Part shown: positions 7,037-16,586 of the stretch, piece by piece | Layout: the number at the start of each line of letters is the position of its first letter | How positions within the stretch are numbered: position 1 is the stretch's first letter | Assembly (NCBI RefSeq): GCF_023227875.1 | Contig: NZ_JALOCH010000002.1 | Location: forward strand, 186,001 to 250,000 | From: Methanoregula sp. | GTDB lineage: Archaea; Halobacteriota; Methanomicrobia; Methanomicrobiales; Methanospirillaceae | Direction: 5' to 3' | Length of the DNA stretch: 64,000 nt | Program-made: the position numbers and the translations under genes | Notes under the pieces: model-generated | What the model saw: only the letters and a program-made list of their open reading frames with translations | What the model was told of the DNA's origin: nothing | Databases searched by the model: none

Positions 7037-7461
7037 ACCCATTAGCAAATGCCGGTTTTCGGCAACTTATCTCTCTTTTTTAGACATAGCAAAATACTCA
7101 AATAGATTGACGATTGGAACGCTGGCATTCCTGAGTAAGTTACTCTTTGTACAGAACCTCCGGATTCCGGTCCGTTGACAATATCATCAAGGGATGCACC
7201 GAATTTCGGGAAGCCGTAACATAAGGTTTTTGCAATTAACGATCAACCTTTTTAAATTAATATTGTACGAAAATCAAATAAAAACATTATACATAGCTGA
7301 TAGTCAAATACTCCTGCAATGTACTTTAGGAACAGTCCGCCGGCCCGGGAACTAGTTCTGTTTGTTCCGGGCCCGGCCATCATCACTAGCATCTTGGTTG
7401 AAGCAGAAGATGTTCCTCACCTAGGGAACGTTGTTGAACAACCGGCGATCCGAGGGGGTGC
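7037..7461 (+). other. Intergenic region with promoter-like sequence and a GC-rich hairpin
   Basis: No gene is seen. An AT-rich stretch (CTTTTTAAATTAATATTGTA, 7248-7267) could be the promoter of the large PKD gene. A GC-rich imperfect inverted repeat (7342-7352 with 7364-7374, GGCCCGGGAAC against GTTCCGGGCCC) lies about 90 bp before its start and would be in the leader RNA. Confidence 0.4.
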
Positions 7462-10400
7462 ATGATCATGCCATCGCTCCGGATGGGCGCCCTGCTCCTG
7501 CTCCTCTGCCTCGTACTCATGGTCGTCCCGGCTATGGCAACTACACCCACTGCGAGCTTCACCGCAACGCCCCGACAGGGCCTTGCGCCCCTGGCCGTCC
7601 AGTTCACTGACACATCGACCGGCTCGCCAACGTTATGGTCATGGGATTTTAATAACGATGGGACTGTCGATAGTACTGCCCAGAATCCTTCGAACACGTT
7701 CACTTCGACCGGTACCTATACTATTTCCCTGACCGTAACCAACGGCGACGGGAGCACCAGCGTTACAAAGAACGGTTATATCGCAGTCATGACGCAGGCG
7801 CCCCTGTCTGATTTCCGTTTTATCAATATCTATGTCGCAAATGACGAGGGTGTGAAACGCGATGTTTCGGACGGGGTTCCCGCAGAACAATACCTGTATA
7901 TCCCCAATACGTATTTTGTCTCCTTTGATACCCTCGGTGGGGGATTAAATGCACCGCATATTACTAATGATGTGAGTACCGGAAAATCCAAGTATGGTAC
8001 AGTTTTTACGACAAGAAACCAGTCCGGCACGTTCTGGTACACTTTTACAGGTGGACAACCTACCATGCACGAAGGGATCCTCATGCTTGCCGTGAACGGA
8101 ACGATTCCCGACGATTTCAGTGTTCACATCCGGAGCAGCGGTGATGACTGGGCACTGGGGGAACCAGGTACGGAAAACCTCGATGCACCCTCAGAATACA
8201 CGTATGTGGAAGGTGCAGTGGACCAGTCTTTCACAAAGAGCGACTTCTTCTACGGCCCACAAAGCTGGAAACCCTCCAGCAGTCCCGGTTACCCGATCTA
8301 CTCTGGCGAAGATCAGACCGATCCGGCCAATCAGTTCCATCTCATGTTCATCGATCTCCGGAGCGGTATTACCGGCCATCCGATTAAAATCGAGTACAGT
8401 TTCAATAACCTGACAAGTCTTGCGGCATTCAATGTTTACGGCTGGTACGTGGCATGTAGCCACGGTACCGGCATCATCATGACAAATGATGTTACGGGCT
8501 CCTCCGGCCACCCCAACGGTTACATGGTTCTTGGCATTCCCGATAAACCCGTAGCGGATTTCATGTACAGTACTGCGAATGCCGATATCACCTCCCCGGT
8601 CCAGTTCACAGACACTTCAACAAACATCCCGCAGGAGTGGTCTTGGAACTTTGGGGACGGCTCAACCAGTACGGAACAGAGCCCGTCCCATACTTACGCA
8701 TCCGTGGGAACATATGACGTGACCCTTACCATAAAAAACATAAAAGGTACGGATACCGTGGTAAAGCCAAGTGCAATTACCAAGGCGCATCTTGCTATCC
8801 CGGAACCGGCATTTGTGGCAAATGTCACATCAGGTGTATCCCCGTGCCTGATTCAGTTCACCGACAAGTCGACCGGGACCGTCATTTCGCGGCTCTGGGA
8901 CTTCGGTGACGGCACCACTTCGACCAGCCTGAACCCGGTTCACTGGTACGCGCCCGGGACATATCTGGTCAACCTCACCGTTGCGAATACCGATGGCAGT
9001 AAAAGTTTCCTGAATCTCACCCCTATCACCGTATCTCCAAATGGGAGGTACAATCAGGTTGATAACTCGGGATTCGAGACCGGTGATTTGACCGGATGGG
9101 ATCCCTATGTTCCTCTTACCGGTGGTTTGGCAAAGGTTGTAACGATAAACCCTCATCAAGGAACGTATGATGTTAATCTAATAAATCGAAGGACAAATAT
9201 CACGCAGTATGTTGATCTGACAAATGTATCAGAAATTACATGGTGGGCACTTTCGAATTCGGAAGGAGGGGAAAAAACAAATTATATCTATCTTGATAAT
9301 CTGAAAAGTAGCCTCTACAGATTCTCAGGCACATCGTGGAAACAATTTTCCTATACTATACCTCAGGGATATTCTGGAATTCATGCTTTTAAAATATCTC
9401 AATATACTTCTGAAACGTACGCCCATGGTACATTATATGACAACATCACCGCCATCCCCCATCCCACAACATCTTTCTCGGCAACACCGGTGAACGGGCG
9501 TGTCCCCCTGACCGTCCAGTTCACGGATTCATCAACGGTCTTCCCCTCTTCGTGGTCGTGGGATTTCGGGGATGGTGACAGCACCAACGCAACCAAACAG
9601 AACCCGATCCACACATTCACCAAAGCCGGCAACTACACGGTAAAGCTGACCGCCGGGAATGACGGTGGAACCGACACATCAACGCAGAACGGGCTGGTCT
9701 CCGTAACGGATTTCAGCGGGGCGATCCCTGCATATACCGGCGTCAATGTCCACGTAGCAAACGATAACGGCGCGAAGTGGAACAGCAACCTCAACGGCAC
9801 GTATTACGTCACCCCCAACTCAGGCGGCCTCTCTGCCATCCACATCTCGAACTATGCTTCCAACAACGAAGGACAATTCACGACCACCAAGGATCAATCC
9901 GGGACATTATACATCACGGACACGAGTGGCGGGAAGTTCCAGGATGAAGCCGTCCTCCTGCTTGCCGTGAACGGAACGATCCCGGACGAGTTCTCCGTCC
10001 GGATCCGGAGCAGCGGATATACATGGACGCCCAACGCCACCGCCAACAATGGGCCGTCAAAGGGGCAGTACACCTATCAGGTTAATGCCCTTGATGAGAC
10101 ATTCACGCGGGACGATTTCATCTACGGGCCGCAGAGCTGGAAACCCACCGGGTTGTCCACACGGTACCCGCTATTCTATGGCGAGAATATGGATGATCCG
10201 AAAAACCAGTATCTGCTCATGTTCATCGATACCCGGGCCGGTGTCCTTGGGCCCGAGTACGCGGGAACGGAAGATCTCATCGGTGACGGTGCTGTTAAAG
10301 TACAATACGATTTCAGCTACCTCCCCAGCCACGCAGCGTTCAACGTCTATGCCTGGAAGAATGCTTCGTCGAACGGTCGGGGCATGGGCTGGACGAACAT

Positions 10401-11841
10401 GGTCGAAGACCCTGATGACGGCAGCGGGTGGGTAGTTGTCTCGTCCATCCCGGTAGCCCCCGTTGCGAATTTCAAGGCGAACCAGACCGAAGGAATCGCG
10501 CCGTTCAACGTGAAGTTCAAGGACCGTTCCACGAACACGCCGACCGCGTGGCTCTGGAAGTTCGGGGACGGCAATACCTCGCACCTCCAGAACCCGGCGT
10601 TCATGTACAACATTTCCGGTACCTATTCCGTATCCCTCACTGCATCGAACCTTGGCGGCAGCAACACGTCAACAAAATCCGGCTATATCACGGTCAGTGA
10701 GCCGGTCACGACCACGAACACGTTCGCTCTCACCGGCGTCACAACCGGCACGAGCGGCTCCGCCCAGACCATTGCCCTCAACGTTACCAACTCAACGAAT
10801 ATAGGGACCGGGAACGTCTTCACCGTGACCAACGTCAGCAGTAGCTGGGACCACTTCAACATCACGCTCGACGCAAGTACGGTAAACGATAACGATGACG
10901 GGAACGTGACCGGCACGGTTAAGAGCGTCGAGGCCGTGGCCGCGAACATCACCGTCCCGCTCGAATCGCTCGGCAGGCCGAACGTCACGCTCTCCCTCAC
11001 CCTGTCGAAGCTCCCGGACACCACCTCATCGATCACCAGCACGGTTACCTCCGATCCGGATACCTCGGCACAGAGTTCGTTCACCGCCGCCGCAACGGAT
11101 GCCAAAAAACAGATCGTCGCCACCGCATATACCGTCACCTTCGCGAAAACAGGTATTGAAAACGCCGCCGTAAGCAGCAGCGGCATCATCCAGAGCGCCA
11201 CTATCACGATGGCCATCGACCATACCTGGGTCGCGAACAACGGCGGCACGGGAAGCATTGTCATCATGCACCGGTCGGATGCCGGCAAAACCACCGTCCT
11301 TGATACCTCGTATAATGGTATCGATCCTTTCGGCAACGACATCTTCACCGCATACTCCCCCACCGGTCTCTCGATGTTTGTCCTCACGGCAGTCACGGAC
11401 ATTCCCCCAACGGGCACGCCCAGTTCCTCCTCCAGGAGCAGTGGGAATACTGCGAGCGCTGATGCTGCGGCCCGCGAGAATGCCGCATTCCTCGCAGCGA
11501 TGATCGCAACACCGACCGTCACACCCACGCCAACCGCCACCCCTGAGCCAACTGCCACACCCGTCCCGACCCCGACTCCCAAACTGAAGGTCCGGATCAC
11601 CCCGTGGCCAACACAGTCGGCACCAGGTGCTCAGCAGAATGGCGATGGCAATGGCAACGACAACGGGGTCGCCGCTGCGGAATCCGCCACGGCTCCGGGC
11701 AGCGGCTCTGCGTTCTGGAAGAATCCCTGGATCTTCGCAGCAGAGACCATCGCCGCTATTGCCATCCTCACGACAAGTATTGCCGCATATGTCAGACGCA
11801 GGGGACGCCGGCGCGACCCGCTCAGGTGGGATTACAAGTGA
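7462..11841 (+). CDS. Giant membrane-anchored PKD surface protein
   Basis: This 1459-residue cell-surface protein begins with a signal peptide (1-27). The domains in order are: PKD (about 29-110); shared surface domain (about 118-330); two PKD domains (about 362-440 and 447-525); a carbohydrate-binding-like beta domain beginning VDNSGFETGDLTGW (about 530-690); PKD (about 695-780); a second surface domain (about 785-1000); PKD (about 1005-1085); and a beta-rich Thr/Ser region with many N-glycosylation sequons (about 1090-1300). A Thr/Pro stalk (TPTVTPTPTATPEPT), one membrane helix and an Arg-rich tail (RRRGRRRDPLR) finish the protein. It probably takes part in adhesion or envelope structure. 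Its stop overlaps the GTG of the next gene. ATG 7468 is an alternative start. Confidence 0.85.
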   Translation: MIMPSLRMGALLLLLCLVLMVVPAMATTPTASFTATPRQGLAPLAVQFTDTSTGSPTLWSWDFNNDGTVDSTAQNPSNTFTSTGTYTISLTVTNGDGSTSVTKNGYIAVMTQAPLSDFRFINIYVANDEGVKRDVSDGVPAEQYLYIPNTYFVSFDTLGGGLNAPHITNDVSTGKSKYGTVFTTRNQSGTFWYTFTGGQPTMHEGILMLAVNGTIPDDFSVHIRSSGDDWALGEPGTENLDAPSEYTYVEGAVDQSFTKSDFFYGPQSWKPSSSPGYPIYSGEDQTDPANQFHLMFIDLRSGITGHPIKIEYSFNNLTSLAAFNVYGWYVACSHGTGIIMTNDVTGSSGHPNGYMVLGIPDKPVADFMYSTANADITSPVQFTDTSTNIPQEWSWNFGDGSTSTEQSPSHTYASVGTYDVTLTIKNIKGTDTVVKPSAITKAHLAIPEPAFVANVTSGVSPCLIQFTDKSTGTVISRLWDFGDGTTSTSLNPVHWYAPGTYLVNLTVANTDGSKSFLNLTPITVSPNGRYNQVDNSGFETGDLTGWDPYVPLTGGLAKVVTINPHQGTYDVNLINRRTNITQYVDLTNVSEITWWALSNSEGGEKTNYIYLDNLKSSLYRFSGTSWKQFSYTIPQGYSGIHAFKISQYTSETYAHGTLYDNITAIPHPTTSFSATPVNGRVPLTVQFTDSSTVFPSSWSWDFGDGDSTNATKQNPIHTFTKAGNYTVKLTAGNDGGTDTSTQNGLVSVTDFSGAIPAYTGVNVHVANDNGAKWNSNLNGTYYVTPNSGGLSAIHISNYASNNEGQFTTTKDQSGTLYITDTSGGKFQDEAVLLLAVNGTIPDEFSVRIRSSGYTWTPNATANNGPSKGQYTYQVNALDETFTRDDFIYGPQSWKPTGLSTRYPLFYGENMDDPKNQYLLMFIDTRAGVLGPEYAGTEDLIGDGAVKVQYDFSYLPSHAAFNVYAWKNASSNGRGMGWTNMVEDPDDGSGWVVVSSIPVAPVANFKANQTEGIAPFNVKFKDRSTNTPTAWLWKFGDGNTSHLQNPAFMYNISGTYSVSLTASNLGGSNTSTKSGYITVSEPVTTTNTFALTGVTTGTSGSAQTIALNVTNSTNIGTGNVFTVTNVSSSWDHFNITLDASTVNDNDDGNVTGTVKSVEAVAANITVPLESLGRPNVTLSLTLSKLPDTTSSITSTVTSDPDTSAQSSFTAAATDAKKQIVATAYTVTFAKTGIENAAVSSSGIIQSATITMAIDHTWVANNGGTGSIVIMHRSDAGKTTVLDTSYNGIDPFGNDIFTAYSPTGLSMFVLTAVTDIPPTGTPSSSSRSSGNTASADAAARENAAFLAAMIATPTVTPTPTATPEPTATPVPTPTPKLKVRITPWPTQSAPGAQQNGDGNGNDNGVAAAESATAPGSGSAFWKNPWIFAAETIAAIAILTTSIAAYVRRRGRRRDPLRWDYK

Positions 11842-13754
11842 CACGCCCTCTTTTTTCCGGGCGGGCACTCGCTGCACTCGTCCTGGTCGCCATCGCCTGC
11901 GGGGCATTGTGCTCCATGGCAGGGGCAGCCATCCCGTCAGATCCCGGTGACCTTCCCGTCGCTCCCGCGGCAGGCTTCATTGCGGACCGGCTCATCGGGA
12001 CCGCGCCCTTTACCGTGCAGTTCACCGACACGTCGACCGGTATCCCCACGGAATGGTCATGGGACTTCGGCGATGGCGGCACCTCCACCCGGCAGAACCC
12101 CGCCTATGCCTACCAGAAGGCCGGGACCTACACCGTGACCCTTGTCACCGGGAACCGTTACGGCAGTACACGCTTCGCGCTCGCAACACCCCTGACCGTC
12201 CGGGAAAACATCGTCGTCCTTGACCCGGACTTCACCGTCAACACAAGCGAAGGCAGGGTCCCCCTCGTAGTCCGGTTTGAGGATCTCTCGGGCGGGACGC
12301 CGGCATCGTGGTCCTGGGACTTCGACAACGATGGTATCGTTGACAGCATAGAGAAAAACCCGGTCTGCGTGTACAACCTGCCCGGTAACTACACCGTCAA
12401 CCTCACCATTGCCAATGCATCCCGGAGTAAAACGATCATCAGGACAGATCTCATCCTGGCAAAAAGCCGCGCCCCCATTGCCATGTACGCGGCAAACACA
12501 ACAACCGGTCCCGTGCCGCTGGCCGTCCGGTTCACCGACCTGTCTGAAAACCTGAACATTACTGGCTGGGCATGGGACTTTGATAACGACACCGTCATCG
12601 ACAGCAGGGAGAGAAACGCTACCTGCGTGTACAAGCAGCCCGGCAACTACACCGTCCGCCTCGCGGTCACGAACGAGTACGAGACAAACTCAACCGCAGG
12701 ATCCGGTTTTGTCCTGGCCACCACCGGCATGCTCGCAGATTTCTCCGCGAACGTCTCCGAAGGAACCCTCCCGCTGGCCGTGCAGTTCTCTGATATTTCC
12801 GTGGGAATTAATATCACCGGCTGGGCGTGGGACTTCGACAACGACACCGTCATCGACAGCAGGGACAAAAATCCCGTTTGCATTTATACTAAACCCGGGG
12901 ACTATTCCGTTGTCCTCACCGTTTTTAATGAATACGGCACGGACACGGTGCTGGGACCCGGGTACGTCACCGTCACAACCGGCATGAAACCGGACTTTTC
13001 CGCCAATGTCACGAACGGGACATCCCCCCTGGCCGTACAGTTCTCGGACAGGTCCACCGGAACGGATATCACCGGCTGGGCGTGGGACTTTGACAATGAC
13101 AGCGTCATCGACAGTACGGAACGGGACCCCCTATGCGTCTACAACAGGCCCGGCAACTACACCGTCAACCTCAGCGTTACGAATGTTCGCGGGACGAACA
13201 GCACCGCCCGGCAGGGTTTCATCCTTGTCAATACACTGGTACCGGTCGTCGCTTTTACCGCAAACGCCACCGCTGGGATACCCCCGCTGGCAGTACAGTT
13301 CTCTGACAATTCCACCGGGACAGGGATCACCGGCTGGGCCTGGGACTTCGACAACGATGGTATCATCGACAGCACGGAGAAAAACCCTTCCTGCGTCTAC
13401 AACCGGATCGGCAACTTCACGGTCAACCTCACGGTCACGAACGAATACGGGAGAAACACCACATCGGAAACGGATTTCATCACCCTTACCAACGGCGAGC
13501 CGCAGGCACGGTTTGCCGTAAACAAAACAACCGGCTACACACCGCTTGCAGTTCAGTTCAGGGATATATCGGCCGGCATCAATATCACCGGCTGGGCGTG
13601 GGACTTCGACAACGATGGTATCGTTGACAGCACGGAGAAAAATCCCTGGTGCGTCTACAACCTGCCCGGGAATTACACCATCAACTTTACGGTCATGAAT
13701 GCCTATGGCTCGGGCACGGTGATACGGAAGGGTTTTGTAAAGGTGGCCGGATGA
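11838..13754 (+). CDS. Secreted protein of seven tandem PKD domains
   Basis: This 638-residue protein starts at GTG 11838, overlapping the TGA of the anchored PKD gene (GTGA), so the two are coupled. The frame is open further upstream, but the signal peptide (LFSGRALAALVLVAIACGAL) starts at this GTG. Seven PKD repeats of about 85 residues follow. Repeats 3-7 carry the near-identical core ITGWAWDFDND and the phrase YNLPGNYTVNLTV or variants, and sequons are numerous. There is no membrane anchor. It may assemble with the anchored neighbour on the cell surface (inference). The repeat-to-repeat identity suggests recent internal duplication or gene conversion. Confidence 0.85.
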   Translation: MTRPLFSGRALAALVLVAIACGALCSMAGAAIPSDPGDLPVAPAAGFIADRLIGTAPFTVQFTDTSTGIPTEWSWDFGDGGTSTRQNPAYAYQKAGTYTVTLVTGNRYGSTRFALATPLTVRENIVVLDPDFTVNTSEGRVPLVVRFEDLSGGTPASWSWDFDNDGIVDSIEKNPVCVYNLPGNYTVNLTIANASRSKTIIRTDLILAKSRAPIAMYAANTTTGPVPLAVRFTDLSENLNITGWAWDFDNDTVIDSRERNATCVYKQPGNYTVRLAVTNEYETNSTAGSGFVLATTGMLADFSANVSEGTLPLAVQFSDISVGINITGWAWDFDNDTVIDSRDKNPVCIYTKPGDYSVVLTVFNEYGTDTVLGPGYVTVTTGMKPDFSANVTNGTSPLAVQFSDRSTGTDITGWAWDFDNDSVIDSTERDPLCVYNRPGNYTVNLSVTNVRGTNSTARQGFILVNTLVPVVAFTANATAGIPPLAVQFSDNSTGTGITGWAWDFDNDGIIDSTEKNPSCVYNRIGNFTVNLTVTNEYGRNTTSETDFITLTNGEPQARFAVNKTTGYTPLAVQFRDISAGINITGWAWDFDNDGIVDSTEKNPWCVYNLPGNYTINFTVMNAYGSGTVIRKGFVKVAG

Positions 13755-13899
13755 TGAAAAAGATCTTCTCCGGTTTTTATGCAGGGTATCCTGAACCGGA
13801 AGCCATCCTTGATGGTCGGGGATCACGTTAATTGTTTAATCTTGACAATTTTGAAAGTAAATATAAAATGATAAATAACCAGAGGTGAAAAATCAATCA

Positions 13900-14667
13900 A
13901 TGGATCCAAAGCTGCATGATCGTCTGCCGATCATTATCGTATTCATCATCGGGATTATTCTGGTGGTCGATCTTGTCAACGTATTTTTTATCGGGGGACC
14001 ATCGCTCTTCTCCCTCATTTTTAAATCAGGAAACGCTGCATCCGGAACACCCCAGGACGGGATACTCGCCAAGAATTCATCCATAAATGAGGTTCCTGAA
14101 GGGACTTCATCCAGTCCTGCCATCTTTGTGCCGACAACAGCTACCCCGGTCCCGGTAGTGAGTTACATCGAGGTTGTCACGCCGATAGAGAGTGCTGATG
14201 ACCATCCGACATACCGGACATTTGCCGCTCCCACCATGACGCAGCAGGATGACACGTACGCATTCATCTACTCGGGCAATCTCTCCTACTACCACGGGGA
14301 AGCTCCGACCGCCGTGGCATTCGATGTGAAAGAACCCCCGCTCATGATCAAATACCAGGTAATCCCGATGATCACGGATGACCACGTACTGGTAAAAAAC
14401 CAGACTGCGTCTGCAAAGAAAGCAGGGACGATTGATGAAGTGGTGAATACAACGTACGCATCACCCCTGGCGGTCTTTACCGTCACGGTATACGATCGCA
14501 ACTCAGGAGGGAAGATCTCACAGGACGGGTTCGGCACAGAGTACGGGACCTGCACGGAAAAAACAATTGTCGTGCGGGATGCCGGGAAGTACATCATCCA
14601 GTTTGACGGCGAATATGTTGAGGCCCACGTGGATATGCAGCTCAAGCGCGAAGGAAACCTGGTTTAA
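13900..14667 (+). CDS. Membrane-anchored extracellular protein, hypothetical
   Basis: This 255-residue protein has an N-terminal membrane helix (IIIVFIIGIILVVDLVNVFF), a Ser/Pro/Thr-rich linker, and a predicted beta-sandwich outer domain (about 95-250) with a charged C-terminus (DMQLKREGNLV). AGAGGTGA (13881-13888) is the ribosome-binding site, so ATG 13900 is preferred over the in-frame GTG 13885, which lies inside that site. An AT-rich promoter (AGTAAATATAAAATGATAAAT, 13856-13876) precedes it. Similar proteins with this topology are common in Methanomicrobiales; function unknown. Confidence 0.7.
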   Translation: MDPKLHDRLPIIIVFIIGIILVVDLVNVFFIGGPSLFSLIFKSGNAASGTPQDGILAKNSSINEVPEGTSSSPAIFVPTTATPVPVVSYIEVVTPIESADDHPTYRTFAAPTMTQQDDTYAFIYSGNLSYYHGEAPTAVAFDVKEPPLMIKYQVIPMITDDHVLVKNQTASAKKAGTIDEVVNTTYASPLAVFTVTVYDRNSGGKISQDGFGTEYGTCTEKTIVVRDAGKYIIQFDGEYVEAHVDMQLKREGNLV

Positions 14668-14690
14668 AACATTTTTTTAAATCTTCAGCA

Positions 14691-15130
14691 TTTCGAGGGT
14701 TATCAAACCCGAGAAACGAGAAGAATCCATCAGGATTCTTCGAAGAACGCTGATGCGTTCTTCTCGTCCTCCCCGTCTGATGACGGGTCGGAATTCGAAG
14801 TTTCGAGGGGTGTCAAACCCGAGAAACGAGAAGAATCCATCAGGATTCTTCGAAGAACGCTGATGCGTTCTTCTCGTCCTCCCCGTCTGATGACGGGTCG
14901 GAATTCGAAGTTTCGAGGGGTGTCAAACCCGAGAAACGAGAAGAATCCATCAGGATTCTTCGAAGAACGCTGATGCGTTCTTCTCGTCCTCCCCGCCTGA
15001 TGACGGGTCGGAATTCGAAGTTTCGAGGGGTGTCAAACCCGAGAAACGAGAAGAATCCATCAGGATTCTTCGAAGAACGCTGATGCGTTCTTCTCGTCCT
15101 CCTGGTTCTCCGAACCAGTCGGAGGCGCAA
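14691..15130. repeat. 110-bp tandem repeat array (four units) of stacked hairpins
   Basis: Units begin at 14691, 14801, 14911 and 15021 with a constant 110-bp period. The first three are complete and nearly identical; the fourth changes after about 15100. Each unit holds three hairpins with four-base loops: GAAGAATCC/GGATTCTTC (14720-14741 in unit 1), GAAGAACGC/GCGTTCTTC (14742-14763) and CCCGTC/GACGGG (14772-14787). In unit 4 the third hairpin is TGGTTC-TCC-GAACCA. There are no spacers, so it is not CRISPR. It sits between the convergent ends of the surface-protein gene and tfx. Confidence 0.9.
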
Positions 15131-15197
15131 GCGGGAACGAAATTTGGTATAATTTTTTTGCACCATGACAGAACATTCTCGTAAATGGTGCGGAGGA

Positions 15198-15617
15198 TTA
15201 TCCGGAACAGACCTCCCCATCTTCCCGGAGATATAGCGCAATATCCACTTTAACATACCGGCCATGGATCCGTTCCGGGTTCTCGGAACGCAAGCGGTTG
15301 ATCAGCTCAATCGGGTCTTCAGGTAATTTGATCGCTCTCTTTGCCGCTTCTGCATAGAAAAGAAAGATCGCGTCAAACAGGTCGGAACCTGCCTTCATCG
15401 TGCAGATTGGCGTTGTACTGAGGGTCCAGAGAGAATCCAGGGAGGCCCTGGCACGCCGGATATTTTCCAGTGCCCTCTTCTCTAGTATGAAGATGTCCGG
15501 TTTTGAAGTGCCAAGGATATCTGCAATCTGCTGGAGGGTCAGGCCCTTTTTACGATACCGTAAAACTTCCTTTTGCCGCTCGGTCAGGAGGCTATTCTTC
15601 AAGGTAAAAATCACCAC
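15198..15617 (-). CDS. tfx: Tfx-family transcriptional regulator
   Basis: This 139-residue protein has the N-terminal helix-turn-helix of Tfx (LLTERQKEVLRYRKKGLTLQ, then IADILGTSKPDIFILEKRALENI) and the C-terminal acidic Tfx domain. In Methanothermobacter, Tfx binds just downstream of the promoter of the molybdenum formylmethanofuran dehydrogenase operon. The matching enzyme operon lies at 40205-44758 in this window, so that is the presumed target (inference). The likely start is GTG 15617. The gene follows ecfT on the same strand with a gap of about 120 bp, so it may have its own promoter. Confidence 0.85.
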   Translation of the reverse strand: MVIFTLKNSLLTERQKEVLRYRKKGLTLQQIADILGTSKPDIFILEKRALENIRRARASLDSLWTLSTTPICTMKAGSDLFDAIFLFYAEAAKRAIKLPEDPIELINRLRSENPERIHGRYVKVDIALYLREDGEVCSG

Positions 15618-15737
15618 CCGGAGTTACGGTACCATATCCCGGAATCCGCGTACCGGAGATACTTCCGGCAGGAGGCCATGAGGCTGGATTCAGAGGACCG
15701 CTGATACCGGTTAATCCGGGAGAATGCCGCCAGGACA

Positions 15738-16586
15738 TCAGTATCCCCCGGGTATCAATGGTATCAACACCAGGATCAGCACGAGAGCAAGAAGTACAAT
15801 CCCCATCACCACATCCCTCCGGCCGAACTTTTGTTGCCTGTAGCAGGACGGGGCTATTGACTGGTTGAACCCCCGGGCCTGCATTGCATCGGCGGTATGA
15901 CCTGAGCGTTTCAGGAGGGAGACCGTGACCGGGATGAAGAGCGCCGCAAGTTTGCCCGGGTTTTTAATCAGGCTCCCCCGGTCCAGTTCAAGACCCCGGG
16001 ACCGCTGTGCATCCATGATCTGCCGGGTGTCCCCGGTAAGGGCTGTTGTCGACTTGAGGGCATATCCCAGTGAGAACGTGAGAATGGGGGGCAGTCCCAT
16101 CTGCCGAAGGCTTCTCACAAAATCATCGGGCGAAGTGGTCATGATGAAGATGATCGAGATCCCAAAAAGTGCAAGCAGCCGAAGCCCCATTGCAACCGCA
16201 AAGAGTAGTCCCCCGGTCGTGACTTCGGGATGGAGGAAACCGATCTGTGCGGAGAACCAGACCGGGCCGGACGATACCTTTGAGAAGAGACTGTCCAGTA
16301 CGATCACGAGAACAAAGATGGGGGAGACCAGAGTGAGGGCCCGGAGGAACCGCGTTGTGATCCGGGACATGCAGGCAAGTGCCAGCTCGAAGAGAACGAT
16401 CATGACCAGCATCGGGAGCGAACTGAACAGGAGCGCCGATGCGCTTACGGTAAGGAGCGTCAGGAGTTTTGTGCGGGGGTCGAGACGGTGCAGGAACGAG
16501 GTTCCCGGATGGTACCGGAAGAGCATCAGTCTCCGGGCCTTTTTCGTGGTGCCTGTCCCTGCCGTGGGCTGCCTGTCAGGATTCAT
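15738..16586 (-). CDS. ecfT: ECF transporter transmembrane subunit EcfT (CbiQ family)
   Basis: This 282-residue integral membrane protein has the EcfT layout: HRLDPRTKL at the N-terminal membrane edge, several membrane helices, and the coupling-helix motifs that contact the ATPases (MDAQRSRGLE and ADAMQARGF). ATG 16586 overlaps the end of the ATPase gene by 11 bp. An internal ATG at 16526 begins MLFRYHPGTSFLHRLDPR and could be the true start. It is the last gene of the operon running down from 20233. Confidence 0.88.
   Translation of the reverse strand: MNPDRQPTAGTGTTKKARRLMLFRYHPGTSFLHRLDPRTKLLTLLTVSASALLFSSLPMLVMIVLFELALACMSRITTRFLRALTLVSPIFVLVIVLDSLFSKVSSGPVWFSAQIGFLHPEVTTGGLLFAVAMGLRLLALFGISIIFIMTTSPDDFVRSLRQMGLPPILTFSLGYALKSTTALTGDTRQIMDAQRSRGLELDRGSLIKNPGKLAALFIPVTVSLLKRSGHTADAMQARGFNQSIAPSCYRQQKFGRRDVVMGIVLLALVLILVLIPLIPGGY

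Noticed and set aside
10683..11600. 305-codon minus-strand frame
   Set aside because: It is antisense to the Thr/Ser-rich region of the giant PKD gene. The long open frame is a composition effect.
14691..15130. CRISPR array
   Set aside because: Units are contiguous 110-bp repeats without unique spacers, the palindromes are multiple and longer than a CRISPR repeat, and no cas genes are present.
15160..15191. Intrinsic terminator of tfx
   Set aside because: GCACCAT/ATGGTGC can pair, but on the tfx transcript strand it is followed by an A-run rather than U's.
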